This document shows positions 17,129-28,385 of a stretch of DNA of 64,000 nucleotides, one piece after another. The notes under the pieces are model-generated. The model was not told where the DNA came from, searched no databases, and was given only the letters and a program-made list of their open reading frames with translations. Origin of the DNA: Amaricoccus solimangrovi (GTDB lineage Bacteria > Pseudomonadota > Alphaproteobacteria > Rhodobacterales > Rhodobacteraceae); contig NZ_VFRP01000002.1 of NCBI RefSeq assembly GCF_006385685.1, positions 124,001-188,000 on the forward strand, in the 5' to 3' direction. A program made the translations under genes and the position numbers. The first letter of the stretch is position 1. Every line of letters starts with the position of its first letter.

Positions 17129-17292
17129 GTGAGTCTGTCCCTCGCTGATGGCGCCTTCCCTCGCGAGGACGCGCCAAGGATGATCGCATGTCGCGCAAGC
17201 AGCGCGGCCTTTTTGCGTCCCGCCCGGATGTTGGTCCCGGTCTACGCGTGACGCGGGTATTCCTACTCCCGGACCGGCGGCCGATCCAACTG

Positions 17293-18960
17293 CTAAAATG
17301 GTCGCTGCCGGGAGAGGCGCGTCGGCTCCGGGAAGGGCTCGGGTCCGGGCAGGCCGGTCGCATAGCCCTGGGCATGGGTGAAGCCCATCGCGCGGACCTG
17401 CTCCACCTGCTCGGGCCGCTCGACCCCCTCGGCGGTCACGGCGACGCCATTCGCCCGCGCCTGGGCGATGATCGCGCGGATGAGTTCGGCGGTCGCGGGA
17501 TTGGCGAGGTCGCCGACGAAGCTCTTGTCGAGCTTGATCCGGTGGTGCGGCAGCCGGGCGAGATAGGCGAGCGCGGAATAGCCGGTGCCGAAATCGTCGA
17601 GCGCGATGCGGATCCCGCTCGCGATCAGCGCGTCGAGCTGGCCATGCGTCTCGGGATCGTCGCGCATCAGCGCCGTCTCGGTGATCTCGAGCTCCAGCCG
17701 TTCGGCGGGAAAGCCGGTCTCGGCGAGGGTCCGCCCGACCTCGGTGATGAAGCCGCGCTGGTGGAACTGGAGCGCCGAGATGTTGACCGCGAGCAGGGCG
17801 TCCGGGGGCCAGCGGAGCGCGGCGCGGCAGGCGGAGCGCAGCGCCCAGAGGCCGAGCGGCAGGATCAGCCCGGTCGACTCGGCGAGTGGGATGAAGGTGG
17901 CGGGACCGATGTCGCCCCGGACCGGGTGGCGCCAGCGCATCAGCGCCTCCGCCCCGGCCAACGCGCCGTCGCGAAGGTCGACGAAGGGCTGGTAGTCGAG
18001 GCGCATCTGGCCGGTGACCGGCGCGCTCGCGAGATCGAGCTCGAGCTGGCTCGCCTCGAGCGTCGCCTCGTCGAGCGCCGGTTCGTGGACCGCGATCCGG
18101 CCCCGGCCCTCGATCTTGGCGCGCCGCATCGCGCTGTCCGCGCGCAGGAGCAGGGTGGGCGCCGGAATGACGGCCCCGCCGGGGGCGATCACGCCGATGC
18201 TCGCGCGCAATTCCAGGCGGCGCCCGGCGAAGGCGATCGGCTGGCGGATCACCTCGAGAAGGCGGGCGGCGAGCCGGTCGGCGGTCCGGGCGTCGCGCCG
18301 CGCGAGGACGAGGAAACGGTCGCCTTCGAGCCGCGACAGCCGGTCGTCCGGCCCGAGCGCGCGTTCGAGCCGGGCGGCGACGACCGCGAGCAGCGCGTCG
18401 CCGGCGGCGAGGCCGAGCGCCTCGTTGACGAAGCGGAAGCGGTCGAGGCCGATCATCAGGAGCACGGGCGCCGGCGCCTCCGCCGCGCGAGCGGCGCCGA
18501 GCGCGGCCTCGATCACCCGGTGGGCGGCGGCGCGGGGCAGGATCGCGCGCCGGCACGGGCCATGCCCGGGCGGGGCCGACGGCGGCGCGGGGCAGGGCGC
18601 GGCCGCCCCGAGCAGGGGTTCGAGCAGCAGCGCCGCGTCGTCGAGCGCGGCGCCGAGCGCGGGGGTGAGGCGGCGCGCGCGGCCGTCATGGGCGATCAGC
18701 GCGAAAGGGGGCGCCAGCGGCCAGAGCGCGGCGAAGCCGGGCGGCAGGCCATAGCGCGCCGGCTCGACCGCGCCGCCCGTCGCGGGCGGCGCCGCGACCG
18801 GGCCGGGGGAGGGCCAGAGCCGGGACAGCGCCGGGGTCGCCTGGACGAGCTCGGCCCGGCCGCCCCGCTGGCGCAGCAGCCCGAGCCCCGGGAGCCGAAG
18901 CCGCGGCTCGAGCATCCGGAACAGCGCGGTGAGCATCCTCGGGTCGGGTGGGTTCGCCAT
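17293..18960 (-). CDS. Cyclic-di-GMP phosphodiesterase (EAL) with degenerate GGDEF domain
   Basis: A 555-residue soluble protein. Residues about 1-150 are unassigned. About 150-300 is a GGDEF-like fold whose active loop reads RLEGDRF near 206 in place of GGDEF, so it should not synthesise c-di-GMP but may bind GTP or regulate. About 310-550 is an EAL domain with all catalytic elements visible: [40 protein letters not shown] and AQGY. It therefore probably hydrolyses c-di-GMP to pGpG. The ATG at 18958-18960 has a GGAGG ribosome site. No signal-input domain or membrane anchor is recognisable. Confidence 0.88.
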   Translation of the reverse strand: MANPPDPRMLTALFRMLEPRLRLPGLGLLRQRGGRAELVQATPALSRLWPSPGPVAAPPATGGAVEPARYGLPPGFAALWPLAPPFALIAHDGRARRLTPALGAALDDAALLLEPLLGAAAPCPAPPSAPPGHGPCRRAILPRAAAHRVIEAALGAARAAEAPAPVLLMIGLDRFRFVNEALGLAAGDALLAVVAARLERALGPDDRLSRLEGDRFLVLARRDARTADRLAARLLEVIRQPIAFAGRRLELRASIGVIAPGGAVIPAPTLLLRADSAMRRAKIEGRGRIAVHEPALDEATLEASQLELDLASAPVTGQMRLDYQPFVDLRDGALAGAEALMRWRHPVRGDIGPATFIPLAESTGLILPLGLWALRSACRAALRWPPDALLAVNISALQFHQRGFITEVGRTLAETGFPAERLELEITETALMRDDPETHGQLDALIASGIRIALDDFGTGYSALAYLARLPHHRIKLDKSFVGDLANPATAELIRAIIAQARANGVAVTAEGVERPEQVEQVRAMGFTHAQGYATGLPGPEPFPEPTRLSRQRPF

Positions 18961-19135
18961 CGCTCCGCTGCCTCCCTCCACGCGGCCATGCCGGCGCGGC
19001 CTGACGCGAGAATTCAACCTCAGGTAGCACAATGGTGAAGAGGCTGACCAGACGGAACCGTGGCCGGCCGCCCGGTTTTCTCCCGCGCGGCTCCCGGCGG
19101 CCGGGCCGGCGCCGAGCGGCGCGGGCGCGGCGGCG

Positions 19136-22100
19136 CTACTCCGCCGCCTCGACCCGGGGACCGGGGATGTAGTTCAGGATCGGGCCGAGCCAGCGCTCGA
19201 CCTCGGCCACGTCCATCCCCTTGCGCCGCGCGTAATCCTCCACCTGGTCCCGCTCCACATTCGCGACGCCGAAATAGTAGCTGTCGGGATGCGAGAGATA
19301 GAGGCCCGAGACCGAGGAGCCGGGCCACATGGCGAAGCTCTCGGTCAGCTCCACCCCCGTCGCCGCCGTCGCGTCGAGCAGGCGGAAGAGCGTCGCCTTC
19401 TCGGTATGGTCTGGCTGCGCCGGATAGCCGGGCGCGGGGCGGATGCCCTTGTAGGGCTCGGCGATCAGCTCCTCCGGCGTGAAGCCCTCGTCGGCGGCGT
19501 AGCCCCAGAGCTCGCGGCGCACGTATTCGTGCAGCCGCTCGGCGAAGGCCTCGGCGAAACGGTCCGCGAGCGCCTTCACGAGGATCGAGGAATAGTCGTC
19601 GTTCGCCCGCTCGAACCGCTCCGCGATCGCGACTTCCTCGATTCCGGCCGTGACGACGAAGCCGCCGAGATAGTCGGGCGTGCCCTCGGGCGCCATGAAA
19701 TCGGCGAGCGCCACGTTCGGCCCCTCGCGCTTCGCCCGCTGCTGGCGCAGCGTGAAGAAGGTGGCGAGTTCCTTCTCCCGGTCCTCGCCGGTGAAGAGCC
19801 GGATGTCGTCGCCGACCGCGTTCGCGGGCCAGAAGCCCACCACCGCCTTCGGCGCGAACCACTTCTCCCCGATGATGCGGGCCAGCATAGCCTTCGCGTC
19901 GTCGTAGAGCTGCCGCGCCGCCTCGCCCTGCGCCGGGTCGTCCAGGATCGCCGGGAAGCGTCCCTTCATCTCCCAGGTCTGGAAGAACGGCGTCCAGTCG
20001 AAATAGCGCGCCAGTTCCGCGAGATCCCAGCTCTCGAAGACCCGCGTGCCGAGGAAGCTCGGCGCCTTCGGCGCGTAGCCCTCGAAATTCGCCCGGAACG
20101 CGTTGGCCCGGGCGCGTTCCAGCGGCAGGCGCTTCTTCTCGAGCTCGGCGCGCGCGTGGTTCTCCGCGACCTTCGCATATTCGCCCCGCACCCCCGCGAC
20201 ATAGCCGGGGCGATGCTCGGGCGAGAGCAGGTTCGAGACCACGCCCACCGCGCGGCTCGCATCGGTCACATAGACCGCCTGGCCCCGCTCGTAGCGGGGG
20301 TGGATCTTCACCGCGGTGTGCACCCGGCTCGTCGTAGCACCCCCGATCAGCAGCGGAATGTCGAAGCCCTCGCGCTCCATCTCGGCCGCGACATGCGCCA
20401 TCTCGTCGAGCGAGGGGGTGATGAGGCCCGAGAGGCCGATGATGTCGACATTCTCGGCCTTCGCCGTCTCGAGGATCCGCGCCGCCGGCACCATCACGCC
20501 GAGATCGATGATCTCGTAATTGTTGCAGGCGAGCACGACGCCGACGATGTTCTTGCCGATGTCGTGCACATCGCCCTTCACCGTCGCCATCAGGATCCTG
20601 CCGGCGCTCTGGCGCTCGGCCCCGCCGTTCGCGAGCTTCTCCTCCTCCATGTAGGGGAGCAGCACCGCGACCGCCTGCTTCATCACGCGGGCCGATTTCA
20701 CCACCTGCGGCAGGAACATCTTGCCCGCGCCGAAGAGGTCGCCGACGACGTTCATCCCCGCCATCAGCGGCCCCTCGATCACGTGGAGTGGCCGCTCGGC
20801 GGACTGGCGCGCCTCCTCGGTATCGGCCTCGATGAACTCGGTGATGCCGTTGACGAGCGCGTGTTCGAGCCGCTTCTCGACCGGCCATTCGCGCCAGGCG
20901 AGATCCTTCTCCTTCGCGGCGCCGCCGCCCGCGCCCCGGAACCGCTCGGCCACCGCCAGCAGCCGCTCGGTCGCCGTGCCCTCGCCCTTCGGCGCGCGGT
21001 TCAGCACCACGTCCTCGCAGGCCTCGCGCAGTTCCGCGTCGATCTGGTCATAGACGCCAAGCTGGCCCGCGTTCACGATCCCCATGTCCATGCCGGCGTG
21101 GATCGCATGGTAGAGGAAGACCGCGTGCATCGCCTCCCTGACCGGCTCGTTGCCGCGGAAGGAGAAGGAAAGATTGGAGACGCCGCCCGAGATATGGACA
21201 TGGGGCAGGGTGGCCGTGATCTCGCGCGCCGCCTCGATGAAGTCGACGCCGTAATTGTCGTGCTCCTCGATCCCGGTCGCCACCGCGAAGATGTTCGGGT
21301 CGAAGATGATGTCCTCGGGCGGGAAGCCCACCTCTTCGGTCAGGATCCGGTAGGCTCGGGCGCAGATCTCGACCTTTCGGGCCTTCGTATCCGCCTGGCC
21401 CGTCTCGTCGAAGGCCATCACCACCACGGCGGCGCCATAGGCGCGGCAGAGCCGGGCCTGCCGGACGAAGGCTTCCTCGCCTTCCTTCAGCGAGATCGAA
21501 TTGACGATCGGCTTGCCCTGGACGCATTTCAGGCCCGCCTCGATCACCTCCCATTTCGAGGAGTCGATCATCAGCGGCACGCGGGCGATGTCGGGTTCGG
21601 AGGCGATCAGGTTCAGGAACTCGATCATCGCCTGTTTCGAGTCGATGAGCCCCTCGTCCATGTTGACGTCGATCACCTGCGCGCCGTTCTCGACCTGGTC
21701 ACGCGCGACGACGAGCGCGGCGGCGAAGTCGCCCGCGGTGATGAGCTTGCGGAACTTCGCGGAACCCGTGACGTTCGTGCGCTCGCCCACGTTGACGAAC
21801 GGGATTTCCGGCGTCTTGACGAAGGGCTCCAGCCCCGAGAGCCGCATCAGCGCCCTATGCTCCGGCGGCACGCGCGGCGGGTATTTCGACACCGCCTCCG
21901 CGATCGCGCGGATATGGTCGGGGCTGGTGCCGCAGCAGCCGCCGACGATGTTCACGAGCCCCTCGGCCGCGAATTCCGCGACCTGGGCCGCCATGTATTC
22001 CGGGCTCTCGTCGTACTGGCCGAATTCGTTCGGCAGGCCGGCGTTGGGATAGGCGCAGACGAAGGTGTCCGCCACGCCCGAGATCTCGTCGAGATGCGCG

Positions 22101-22894
22101 CGCATCTCCGCCGCGCCGAGCGCGCAGTTCAGCCCGATGGTGAACGGGTCCGCGTGGCGCACCGAATGCCAGAAGGCGGTCGGCGTCTGGCCCGAGAGCG
22201 TGCGGCCCGAGCGGTCGGTGATCGTGCCGGAGATCATCACCGGCAGCCGGACGCCCTTCTCGACGAAGATCTCCTCGCAGGCGAAGATCGCGGCCTTGGC
22301 GTTCAGCGTGTCGAAGATCGTCTCGATCAGGATCACGTCGGCGCCGCCGTCGATCAGCCCGCGCAGCTGCTCGGCATAGGCGAGGCGCAGGTCGTCGAAG
22401 CTCACCGCGCGATAGCCGGGGTTGTTCACGTCCGGGCTGATCGAGGCGGTGCGGTTCGTCGGCCCCAGCGCGCCCGCGACGAAGCGCGGCCGGCCGTCCT
22501 CCGCCGTCGCCCGGTCGAGCCCCGCGCGCGCCAGCCGCGCGCCGTGGAAGTTCAGGTCGTAGACCCGATCCTGCATCCCGTAGTCGGCCTGGGCGATCGC
22601 GGTGGAGGAAAAGGTATTGGTCTCGACGATGTCCGCGCCCGCCTTCGCGTAGCGGTAGTGGATCTCCTCGATCGCCTCGGGCTGGGTCAGGATCAGCAGG
22701 TCGTTGTTGCCCTGCTGCGGATGGCCGTGGCAGGCGCAGGCGCCATGGCCGGTGAAATCCTCCTCGCCGAAGCCGAGGCTCTGGATCTGCGTGCCCATCG
22801 CGCCGTCGAGGATCAGGATGCGCTCGCGCGTCAGGGCGGCGAGCCGGTCGAACACGGGCGAGCGGACGGGTTTCTTCGTGTCGGGAGAGGTCAT
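19136..22894 (-). CDS. metH: Cobalamin-dependent methionine synthase
   Basis: A full-length 1252-residue MetH that moves a methyl group from 5-methyltetrahydrofolate to homocysteine in the cytoplasm. The domain order is intact. The homocysteine-binding barrel has zinc cysteines in GLNCALG (Cys256) and GGCCGTSP (Cys320, Cys321). The folate-binding barrel follows ([16 protein letters not shown]). The B12 domain carries [11 protein letters not shown] near residue 773, with the cobalt-ligating His. The C-terminal AdoMet reactivation domain contains [12 protein letters not shown] and ends after [10 protein letters not shown]. It stands alone between unrelated genes. A large open frame on the opposite strand is a shadow of it. 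Confidence 0.98.
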   Translation of the reverse strand: MTSPDTKKPVRSPVFDRLAALTRERILILDGAMGTQIQSLGFGEEDFTGHGACACHGHPQQGNNDLLILTQPEAIEEIHYRYAKAGADIVETNTFSSTAIAQADYGMQDRVYDLNFHGARLARAGLDRATAEDGRPRFVAGALGPTNRTASISPDVNNPGYRAVSFDDLRLAYAEQLRGLIDGGADVILIETIFDTLNAKAAIFACEEIFVEKGVRLPVMISGTITDRSGRTLSGQTPTAFWHSVRHADPFTIGLNCALGAAEMRAHLDEISGVADTFVCAYPNAGLPNEFGQYDESPEYMAAQVAEFAAEGLVNIVGGCCGTSPDHIRAIAEAVSKYPPRVPPEHRALMRLSGLEPFVKTPEIPFVNVGERTNVTGSAKFRKLITAGDFAAALVVARDQVENGAQVIDVNMDEGLIDSKQAMIEFLNLIASEPDIARVPLMIDSSKWEVIEAGLKCVQGKPIVNSISLKEGEEAFVRQARLCRAYGAAVVVMAFDETGQADTKARKVEICARAYRILTEEVGFPPEDIIFDPNIFAVATGIEEHDNYGVDFIEAAREITATLPHVHISGGVSNLSFSFRGNEPVREAMHAVFLYHAIHAGMDMGIVNAGQLGVYDQIDAELREACEDVVLNRAPKGEGTATERLLAVAERFRGAGGGAAKEKDLAWREWPVEKRLEHALVNGITEFIEADTEEARQSAERPLHVIEGPLMAGMNVVGDLFGAGKMFLPQVVKSARVMKQAVAVLLPYMEEEKLANGGAERQSAGRILMATVKGDVHDIGKNIVGVVLACNNYEIIDLGVMVPAARILETAKAENVDIIGLSGLITPSLDEMAHVAAEMEREGFDIPLLIGGATTSRVHTAVKIHPRYERGQAVYVTDASRAVGVVSNLLSPEHRPGYVAGVRGEYAKVAENHARAELEKKRLPLERARANAFRANFEGYAPKAPSFLGTRVFESWDLAELARYFDWTPFFQTWEMKGRFPAILDDPAQGEAARQLYDDAKAMLARIIGEKWFAPKAVVGFWPANAVGDDIRLFTGEDREKELATFFTLRQQRAKREGPNVALADFMAPEGTPDYLGGFVVTAGIEEVAIAERFERANDDYSSILVKALADRFAEAFAERLHEYVRRELWGYAADEGFTPEELIAEPYKGIRPAPGYPAQPDHTEKATLFRLLDATAATGVELTESFAMWPGSSVSGLYLSHPDSYYFGVANVERDQVEDYARRKGMDVAEVERWLGPILNYIPGPRVEAAE

Positions 22895-22954
22895 CGGTCT
22901 GTCCTGCGAGCAGGTGGGAGGAACCCCACAATGAATCAGTGGCCCGACTTCCGG

Positions 22955-22986
22955 CGGGCGCGGGACTCTACCGCTTCCCGCGCCCG
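22955..22986 (-). other. Strong hairpin in the metH 5' leader
   Basis: Arms 22955-22965 and 22976-22986 form a perfect 11-bp stem (CGGGCGCGGGA and its complement) with a 10-base loop, 60 bases upstream of the metH ATG. A smaller CCAC/GTGG pairing lies between it and the gene. I could not match the leader to a SAM, SAH or cobalamin riboswitch. It may be a regulatory or stabilising 5' structure. Confidence 0.45.
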
Positions 22987-23115
22987 GCGTTAAGGGGGCA
23001 CCCGCCGATCCCGCGGCCGGCGCCTTGCACCGGCGCGCCCGGTTTGACAGGGTGCGCGCGGGGTCTGACAGCGGCCGCCCCGCGGGGGGCCGGCCGGCAC
23101 GAGAGAGACGGGACG

Positions 23116-24549
23116 ATGTATCAGGACACGCAGCTTTTCATCGGCGGCGAATGGCGGCCGAGCCTTTCGGGCCGCGTCATCGAGGTGGTGAATCCGGCGA
23201 CCGGGGAAGTGATCGGCAAGGTCGCCCATGCCGGGATCGAGGATCTCGACCAGGCGCTCGCCGCCGCCGAGCGGGGGTTCGAGACCTGGCGGGCGGTCTC
23301 CGCCTTCGACCGCTACACGATCATGCGCCGCGCCGCCGAGATCCTGCGCTCCCGCGCCGAGGACGTCGCGCGGCTGATGACGCTGGAACAGGGCAAGCCC
23401 TTCGCCGAATCGAAGGGCGAGACGCTCGGCGCCGCCGACACGATCGACTGGTTCGCCGAGGAGGCGCGCCGCGCCTATGGCCGGGTCGTGCCCGCGCGGC
23501 GCGAGGGCGTCTATCAACTCGTCGTGAAGGAGCCGGTCGGCCCCTGCGCCGCCTTCACGCCGTGGAACTTCCCGCTGAACCAGGTGGTGCGCAAGCTCTC
23601 CGGCGCGCTCGCCGCCGGCTGCTCGATCATCGTGAAGGCGCCGGAGGAAACCCCGGCCTCGCCCGCCGAGCTCATCCGCGCCTTCGAGGAGGCCGGCGTT
23701 CCGGCGGGTGTGATCGGCCTCGTCTACGGCGATCCGGCGGAGATCTCCTCCTACCTGATCCCGCATCCGGTGATCCGCAAGATCTCCTTCACCGGCTCGA
23801 CGCCCGTGGGCAAGAAGCTCGCGGCGCTGGCGGGCGAGCACATGAAGCGCGCGACGATGGAACTCGGCGGCCACGCGCCCGCCATCGTCTTCGAGGACGC
23901 CGATGTCGCGCGGGCGAGTTCGCTGCTCGCCATGTCGAAGTTCCGCAACGCGGGCCAGGTCTGCGTCTCCCCGACCCGCTTCCTCGTGCAGGAAGGCGTC
24001 TACGAGGAATTCGTCGACCGCTTCACGGCCGCGGCCGCCGGGGTGAAGGTCGGCGACGGCCTCGCCGAGGGCACGACCATGGGTCCGCTCGCCAACGACC
24101 GCCGGGTCGCGGCGATGGAGGCGCTGGTGGCGGATGCGACCGAGAAGGGCGCCCAACTCAGAACCGGCGGCCGGCGGATCGGCAACAAGGGCTATTTCTT
24201 CGAGCCGACCGTGCTGACCGACGTGCCGATGAACGCGCGCGCGATGAACGAGGAGCCCTTCGGCCCCTTCGCGATGATCGCGCCGTTCAAGGACATCGAG
24301 GCCGCGCTCACCGAGGCGAACCGGCTGCCCTACGGCCTCGCGAGCTACGCCTTCACCGGCTCCGCCGCCACCGCGACCCGGCTCGGCTCGGGCATCGAGA
24401 GCGGCATGGTCACGATCAACCACCTCGGTCTCGCGCTCCCCGAGATCCCGTTCGGCGGCATCAAGGACTCGGGCTACGGTTCGGAGGGCGGGACCGAGGC
24501 GATGGAAGCCTATCTCAACACCAAGCTCGTCACCCAGGCGGGTTTCTGA
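23116..24549 (+). CDS. NAD(P)-dependent aldehyde dehydrogenase (succinate-semialdehyde dehydrogenase-like)
   Basis: A 477-residue aldehyde dehydrogenase with the cofactor motif [16 protein letters not shown], the general-base Glu in [16 protein letters not shown], and the catalytic Cys in [17 protein letters not shown]. The [12 protein letters not shown] segment and C-terminal [15 protein letters not shown] are typical of the GabD/semialdehyde branch. The ATG at 23116 ([16 protein letters not shown]) is the family start, although the frame stays open upstream. No aminotransferase or transporter is adjacent, so the exact aldehyde is undecided. Confidence 0.88.
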   Translation: MYQDTQLFIGGEWRPSLSGRVIEVVNPATGEVIGKVAHAGIEDLDQALAAAERGFETWRAVSAFDRYTIMRRAAEILRSRAEDVARLMTLEQGKPFAESKGETLGAADTIDWFAEEARRAYGRVVPARREGVYQLVVKEPVGPCAAFTPWNFPLNQVVRKLSGALAAGCSIIVKAPEETPASPAELIRAFEEAGVPAGVIGLVYGDPAEISSYLIPHPVIRKISFTGSTPVGKKLAALAGEHMKRATMELGGHAPAIVFEDADVARASSLLAMSKFRNAGQVCVSPTRFLVQEGVYEEFVDRFTAAAAGVKVGDGLAEGTTMGPLANDRRVAAMEALVADATEKGAQLRTGGRRIGNKGYFFEPTVLTDVPMNARAMNEEPFGPFAMIAPFKDIEAALTEANRLPYGLASYAFTGSAATATRLGSGIESGMVTINHLGLALPEIPFGGIKDSGYGSEGGTEAMEAYLNTKLVTQAGF

Positions 24550-24568
24550 TCCGGGGGACCACCCCCGT

Positions 24569-24602
24569 CTCCGGGGCGGAAGCCGGCCCTTCCGCCCCGG
24601 AG
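24569..24602 (+). terminator. Strong hairpin after the aldehyde dehydrogenase gene
   Basis: A perfect 14-bp stem (24569-24582 with 24589-24602, loop CCGGCC) begins 20 bases after the stop codon. No T-run follows, so it may need Rho or act as a 3' end stabiliser. It separates the dehydrogenase from the acyltransferase gene. Confidence 0.55.
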
Positions 24603-24661
24603 AACCGCGCGGTATCCTCCGCGCCCGTGACGCTTTCCAAGGTTCAGGTGAGTACCCCCCG

Positions 24662-26626
24662 ATGAGCGACGCCCTCTCGGCCGGAACGGCCATTCCCGAG
24701 ACCGGCCATGAGCGCGCCCGGGCGCGCCCCGGCGTCGCCTTCCGCTACCGCCCCGAGATCGACGGGCTGCGCGCCCTCGCGATCCTGCCGGTCGTGCTCT
24801 TCCACGCCGGCTATTCCGCCTTCTCCGGCGGCTTCGTCGGCGTCGACGTGTTCTTCGTCATCTCCGGCTATCTCATCACCTCGCTCGTGATGCGCGACAT
24901 CGCCCAGGATCGCTTCTCGATCCTCGGCTTCTACGAGCGGCGGGCGCGGCGCATCCTGCCGGCGATGATCTTCGTGGTGCTGGCCTGCGTGCCGCTCGCC
25001 GCCGTCTTCCTGCTTCCCTCGGCGCTCCACGATTTCGGGCGGAGCATCACGGCGACGATGCTCTTCTACGCCAACCACTTCTTCCTCGATCACGTCGACT
25101 ATTTCGCGCCGCGCGCCGACCTGATGCCGCTCCTGCACATGTGGAGCCTCGCGGTGGAGGAGCAGTACTACCTCTTCGTGCCGCCGCTCATGTGGCTCGT
25201 CTGGCGGCTCGGCGCGCGCCAGCGGATCATGCTGGCGCTCTTCGGCGCGGCGAGCCTGCTCAGCGTGATCGGCGCCTCGCTGATCGTCCAGCGCTGGCCG
25301 GGCGTCGCCTTCTTCATCTTCCCGACCCGCGCATTCGAACTCGGAATCGGCTCGATCCTCGCGCTCGTCCTGCGCGAGCGGGAGCTCCCGCGCTCGGCGG
25401 CGAACGGTCCGCTCGCGCTCCTCGGCGTGGCGCTCATCCTCGGCGCGGTGCTCCTCATCCCGGCCGACGCGCCGATGCCCTCCTGGCTCTCGCTCATCCC
25501 CTGCCTCGGCGCCGCGCTCGTCATCGCCTTCGCGACCGAGGGCACGCCGGCCCGGGCCTTCCTCGCCTCGCGCCCGCTCGTCGGGATCGGCCTCGTCAGC
25601 TTCAGCCTCTACCTCTGGCACCAGCCGCTCTTCGCCTTCGCCCGCTCGGTCATCGCCGAACCCTCGCCCTGGCTCATGGGCGCGCTCGGCCTCCTCTCCG
25701 CGCTCCTCGCCGTGCTCAGCTGGCGCTTCGTGGAACAGCCGGCGCGGCGCGCGCGGATGAGCCGGACGCGGCTGCTCGGCCTCGCGGCGCTCGCCCTCGT
25801 CGCCACGGCCGCCCTCGGTCAGCTCGTCGCGCGGGAGGCGGCGCGGCTCCATCCGCTCGCCCCCGAGGACGCCCAGCTCGACGTCTCCTTCGAGGACCGG
25901 GGCGAATACGTCCGCCACCGCTACAACGCGCTGCCGAACGACTTCTCCGGCGCCGCGCCGGGCCAGCCGAGGCTCTTCATCATCGGCGACAGCTTCTCGC
26001 AGGACTTCTGGAACATGTCGGTCGAGAACGGCGCCTTCCGGGGCTGGGCGGTCGCGACGCGCTACATTCCGACGGTCTGCCAGACCTATTTCGGCCGCGA
26101 GAACGTCGACCGCTTCGTCGAGCCGACCTCGCGGCGCCGCTGCCGCTACTACCGCCGCGCCGACATGTTCGAGGAGGCGGCGCGCGCGGCGGACGTGGTC
26201 GTCTTCGTCACCCGCTGGACCCCCTGGGCGGCCGAGCGGCTGGAGGGCAGCGTCGCGAACCTCGGCCTGCCCCCCGCGACGAAGGTCATCGTCGTCGGCG
26301 CGAAGGGGTTCGGCGACGTGCTGCTGCCGGGCTATGTCGGCCGGGACGCGGCCGGGCGCGCCGCCGTCCGGGTGGAGCCGACCGCGTTCCAGACCGCCGG
26401 CACGCCCGCGCTCGCGCGCGCCTTCGGCCCGGAGCGTTTCGTCGATCTCGAGGCGATGCTCTGCCCCGACGGAAGCTGCGCGCTCTTCACGCCGGAGGGC
26501 GCGCTCATCAGCCACGACGGCGACCATCTGACGGAGGCCGGCGCGAAGGCGGTCGGCGCGGTGCTCTACCGGAGCCCGCTGCTCGCGCCCTATCTCCAAC
26601 CGGCGGATCCGGCGGCTTCCCGCTGA
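24662..26626 (+). CDS. OafA/YrhL-like membrane acyltransferase with C-terminal SGNH domain
   Basis: A 654-residue protein. Residues about 20-370 form an acyltransferase-3 domain with around ten membrane spans; [20 protein letters not shown] carries the family Arg and His, followed by [14 protein letters not shown] and [11 protein letters not shown]. Residues about 400-650 form a periplasmic SGNH hydrolase-like domain with the nucleophile motif [14 protein letters not shown] and a C-terminal [11 protein letters not shown] (Asp-x-x-His). Such fusions O-acetylate surface polysaccharides such as O-antigen or exopolysaccharide. No glycan genes adjoin it, so the acceptor is unknown. Confidence 0.92.
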   Translation: MSDALSAGTAIPETGHERARARPGVAFRYRPEIDGLRALAILPVVLFHAGYSAFSGGFVGVDVFFVISGYLITSLVMRDIAQDRFSILGFYERRARRILPAMIFVVLACVPLAAVFLLPSALHDFGRSITATMLFYANHFFLDHVDYFAPRADLMPLLHMWSLAVEEQYYLFVPPLMWLVWRLGARQRIMLALFGAASLLSVIGASLIVQRWPGVAFFIFPTRAFELGIGSILALVLRERELPRSAANGPLALLGVALILGAVLLIPADAPMPSWLSLIPCLGAALVIAFATEGTPARAFLASRPLVGIGLVSFSLYLWHQPLFAFARSVIAEPSPWLMGALGLLSALLAVLSWRFVEQPARRARMSRTRLLGLAALALVATAALGQLVAREAARLHPLAPEDAQLDVSFEDRGEYVRHRYNALPNDFSGAAPGQPRLFIIGDSFSQDFWNMSVENGAFRGWAVATRYIPTVCQTYFGRENVDRFVEPTSRRRCRYYRRADMFEEAARAADVVVFVTRWTPWAAERLEGSVANLGLPPATKVIVVGAKGFGDVLLPGYVGRDAAGRAAVRVEPTAFQTAGTPALARAFGPERFVDLEAMLCPDGSCALFTPEGALISHDGDHLTEAGAKAVGAVLYRSPLLAPYLQPADPAASR

Positions 26627-26682
26627 AACCGCCGTCCGCGCAACCTATATTCCCCGGCGGCGCTTACCGCCGGGAGGATGCG

Positions 26683-27669
26683 ATGGAGACGGACGGGGCG
26701 GAGCAGGTGACGGCGGATCAGGCGAAGGCCGGTCAGGTGGCGCGGGCGCGCCGGGAGGTCGATGCGCGGGCGGCGGTCATCGCCGCCTCGCGCGCCTATT
26801 TCGACGCGCGCCGCGCGAAGGTGGACGGCTTCGTCGATCGGTGGTTCTCGGTCCGGGGCAGCCTCAGGCTGCACCGCCACGCGCTCGGCTGGGACATCGC
26901 CCGGGCGCCCGCCAATCTCGGCCTCGGCGTCGTCCATGCCGGCACGCGCCTCGGCGCCGGCGCCGCGCGGCTCCTCGGCGCGCGCGGGGCGGCGGACTGG
27001 CTCGGCACCCGCCAGGTGCTGCTCGAGACCGACGTGATGCGCGAGGTCGAACGGCTGGTGACGACCGAACTGCTGGAACTGCCCGATCCGCATGCGCCGA
27101 AGCGCGACGCGCTCGCCGCGGCGATCCTGGCCGATCCCGAGGTGCGGCGCCTGCTGGCCGAGGCGCCGGGAGACGGAATCGGCGACAGCCTCGCCGAATA
27201 TGTCGGCTCCCGCGCCGCCGTCGGCGAGATCACGACGACGCTCGCGACGCTCGGCACCGGGGCGGCGGTCCTGAACAAGCTCACTCCCGGCGCGCTCGCC
27301 CTCGGCCCCGCGCTCGCCGCCTCGATGGCGCAGAGCGCGGCGATCGCGGCCTTTCCCTTCGGCGCCACGGCGGGATCGCTCTGGTACGGGATGTTCCCTG
27401 CCTCCGCCTCCGGCGCGCTGGTGGCGAGCACCACGGCGGGCCTCATGCTCTCGGCCTCGGTGCTCGCCGCCTTCGCCGGCGTGATCGCCGATCCGGTCCA
27501 GCGCGGCCTCGGCCTGCACCGCCGCCGCTTGCTGCGCCTCATCGACGCGCTGGATCGGCAGTTCGTCGATGGCGCGGGCGGCGGCTTCGCGGCGCGCGAG
27601 CATTACGTCGCGCGCCTTCTCGACCTGATGGACGCCGGCGTGACGGCGGCCCGCGCGATCCGGAGCTAA
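26683..27669 (+). CDS. Membrane-associated hypothetical protein (328 aa)
   Basis: No family was recognised. The ATG at 26683 follows a GGGAGGA ribosome site. The N-terminal 60 residues are helical and charged ([20 protein letters not shown]). Residues about 190-275 form a hydrophobic, Ala/Gly-rich stretch of three or four possible membrane helices, including [20 protein letters not shown] and [17 protein letters not shown]. The C-terminus ([20 protein letters not shown]) is basic and helical. It lies 56 bases after the acyltransferase and may share its transcript. It converges on hutC, and the two stops overlap by four bases. Confidence 0.7.
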   Translation: METDGAEQVTADQAKAGQVARARREVDARAAVIAASRAYFDARRAKVDGFVDRWFSVRGSLRLHRHALGWDIARAPANLGLGVVHAGTRLGAGAARLLGARGAADWLGTRQVLLETDVMREVERLVTTELLELPDPHAPKRDALAAAILADPEVRRLLAEAPGDGIGDSLAEYVGSRAAVGEITTTLATLGTGAAVLNKLTPGALALGPALAASMAQSAAIAAFPFGATAGSLWYGMFPASASGALVASTTAGLMLSASVLAAFAGVIADPVQRGLGLHRRRLLRLIDALDRQFVDGAGGGFAAREHYVARLLDLMDAGVTAARAIRS

Positions 27670-28373
27670 GCCGCCGGCCCCCGGTCCCGCGCGATCAGCC
27701 GGAAACGCGCGCCCGGATGGACGAGCCGCGCCCGCGTCACCGGCGCCTCGTCGAGCCAGGTGCTCCGCGTGATGACGAAGACCGGCGCGCCTTCCCCGAT
27801 CGCGAGCCGGTCCGCCTCCGCGGGGCTCGCCGCCTCCGCGGTCAGCGCCTGTTCCGCCCGGCTGAAGGGCATCGCCTCGACCAGCCATTCGTTCGGGCTC
27901 ACCCGCTCGAAATCCGCCGTCTCCGCCGCCGGCGCGGTGGCGAGATTGATCCAGCGGTCCTCGAACTGATAGGGCGCGCCGTCGGCGCTGTGCAGGCAGA
28001 GCAGGCGCAGCGCCGGATCGGGTCCGACGACGGCGCCGATCGCGGCGGGCGGGGTTTCGACCCGCTCGCGCGAGAGGAGCCGGTAGCCGTAGGCGCGGCC
28101 CTCCGCCTCGATCTCCTCGCGGATGAGCGGGATGCGCAGCACCGCCTCGGCCGGCCGGCGCTCGGCCACGCGGCTGCCGGCGCGCCGCCGCCGCTCGATC
28201 AGCCCGTCGCCGACCAGATCGGCGAGCGCGCGGGCGATGGTCGGCCGCGTGACCGCGAATTCACGCGCGAGTTCCGCCTCGTGGGGGATCGCCGCGCCGG
28301 GCGGCCAGGCGCCCGAGAGGATGCGGCCGAGCAGTTCGGCGTGGATCGCGCGGTGTTTCGTCGTCGTCGTCAT
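27666..28373 (-). CDS. hutC: GntR/HutC-family repressor of histidine utilisation
   Basis: A 235-residue regulator with an N-terminal GntR winged helix ([20 protein letters not shown], residues about 29-48) and a C-terminal UTRA ligand domain containing [16 protein letters not shown] and [20 protein letters not shown]. HutC proteins repress hut genes and are released by urocanate. It lies directly downstream of hutF, with 12 bases between, and near three palindrome-like boxes at 29786-29870. Identification is firm from sequence and context together. Confidence 0.95.
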   Translation of the reverse strand: MTTTTKHRAIHAELLGRILSGAWPPGAAIPHEAELAREFAVTRPTIARALADLVGDGLIERRRRAGSRVAERRPAEAVLRIPLIREEIEAEGRAYGYRLLSRERVETPPAAIGAVVGPDPALRLLCLHSADGAPYQFEDRWINLATAPAAETADFERVSPNEWLVEAMPFSRAEQALTAEAASPAEADRLAIGEGAPVFVITRSTWLDEAPVTRARLVHPGARFRLIARDRGPAA

Positions 28374-28385
28374 GTCTCGTCGTCC

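Noticed and set aside
19289-22993. A 1234-codon open frame on the plus strand
   Set aside because: It is exactly antisense to metH. Its translation is Arg/Gly/Asp-rich without any fold or motif, as expected from the third-position GC bias of the real gene.
22895-23115. A possible cobalamin or SAM riboswitch upstream of metH
   Set aside because: No B12-box or SAM-II/SAH consensus could be found; only the hairpins themselves are supported.
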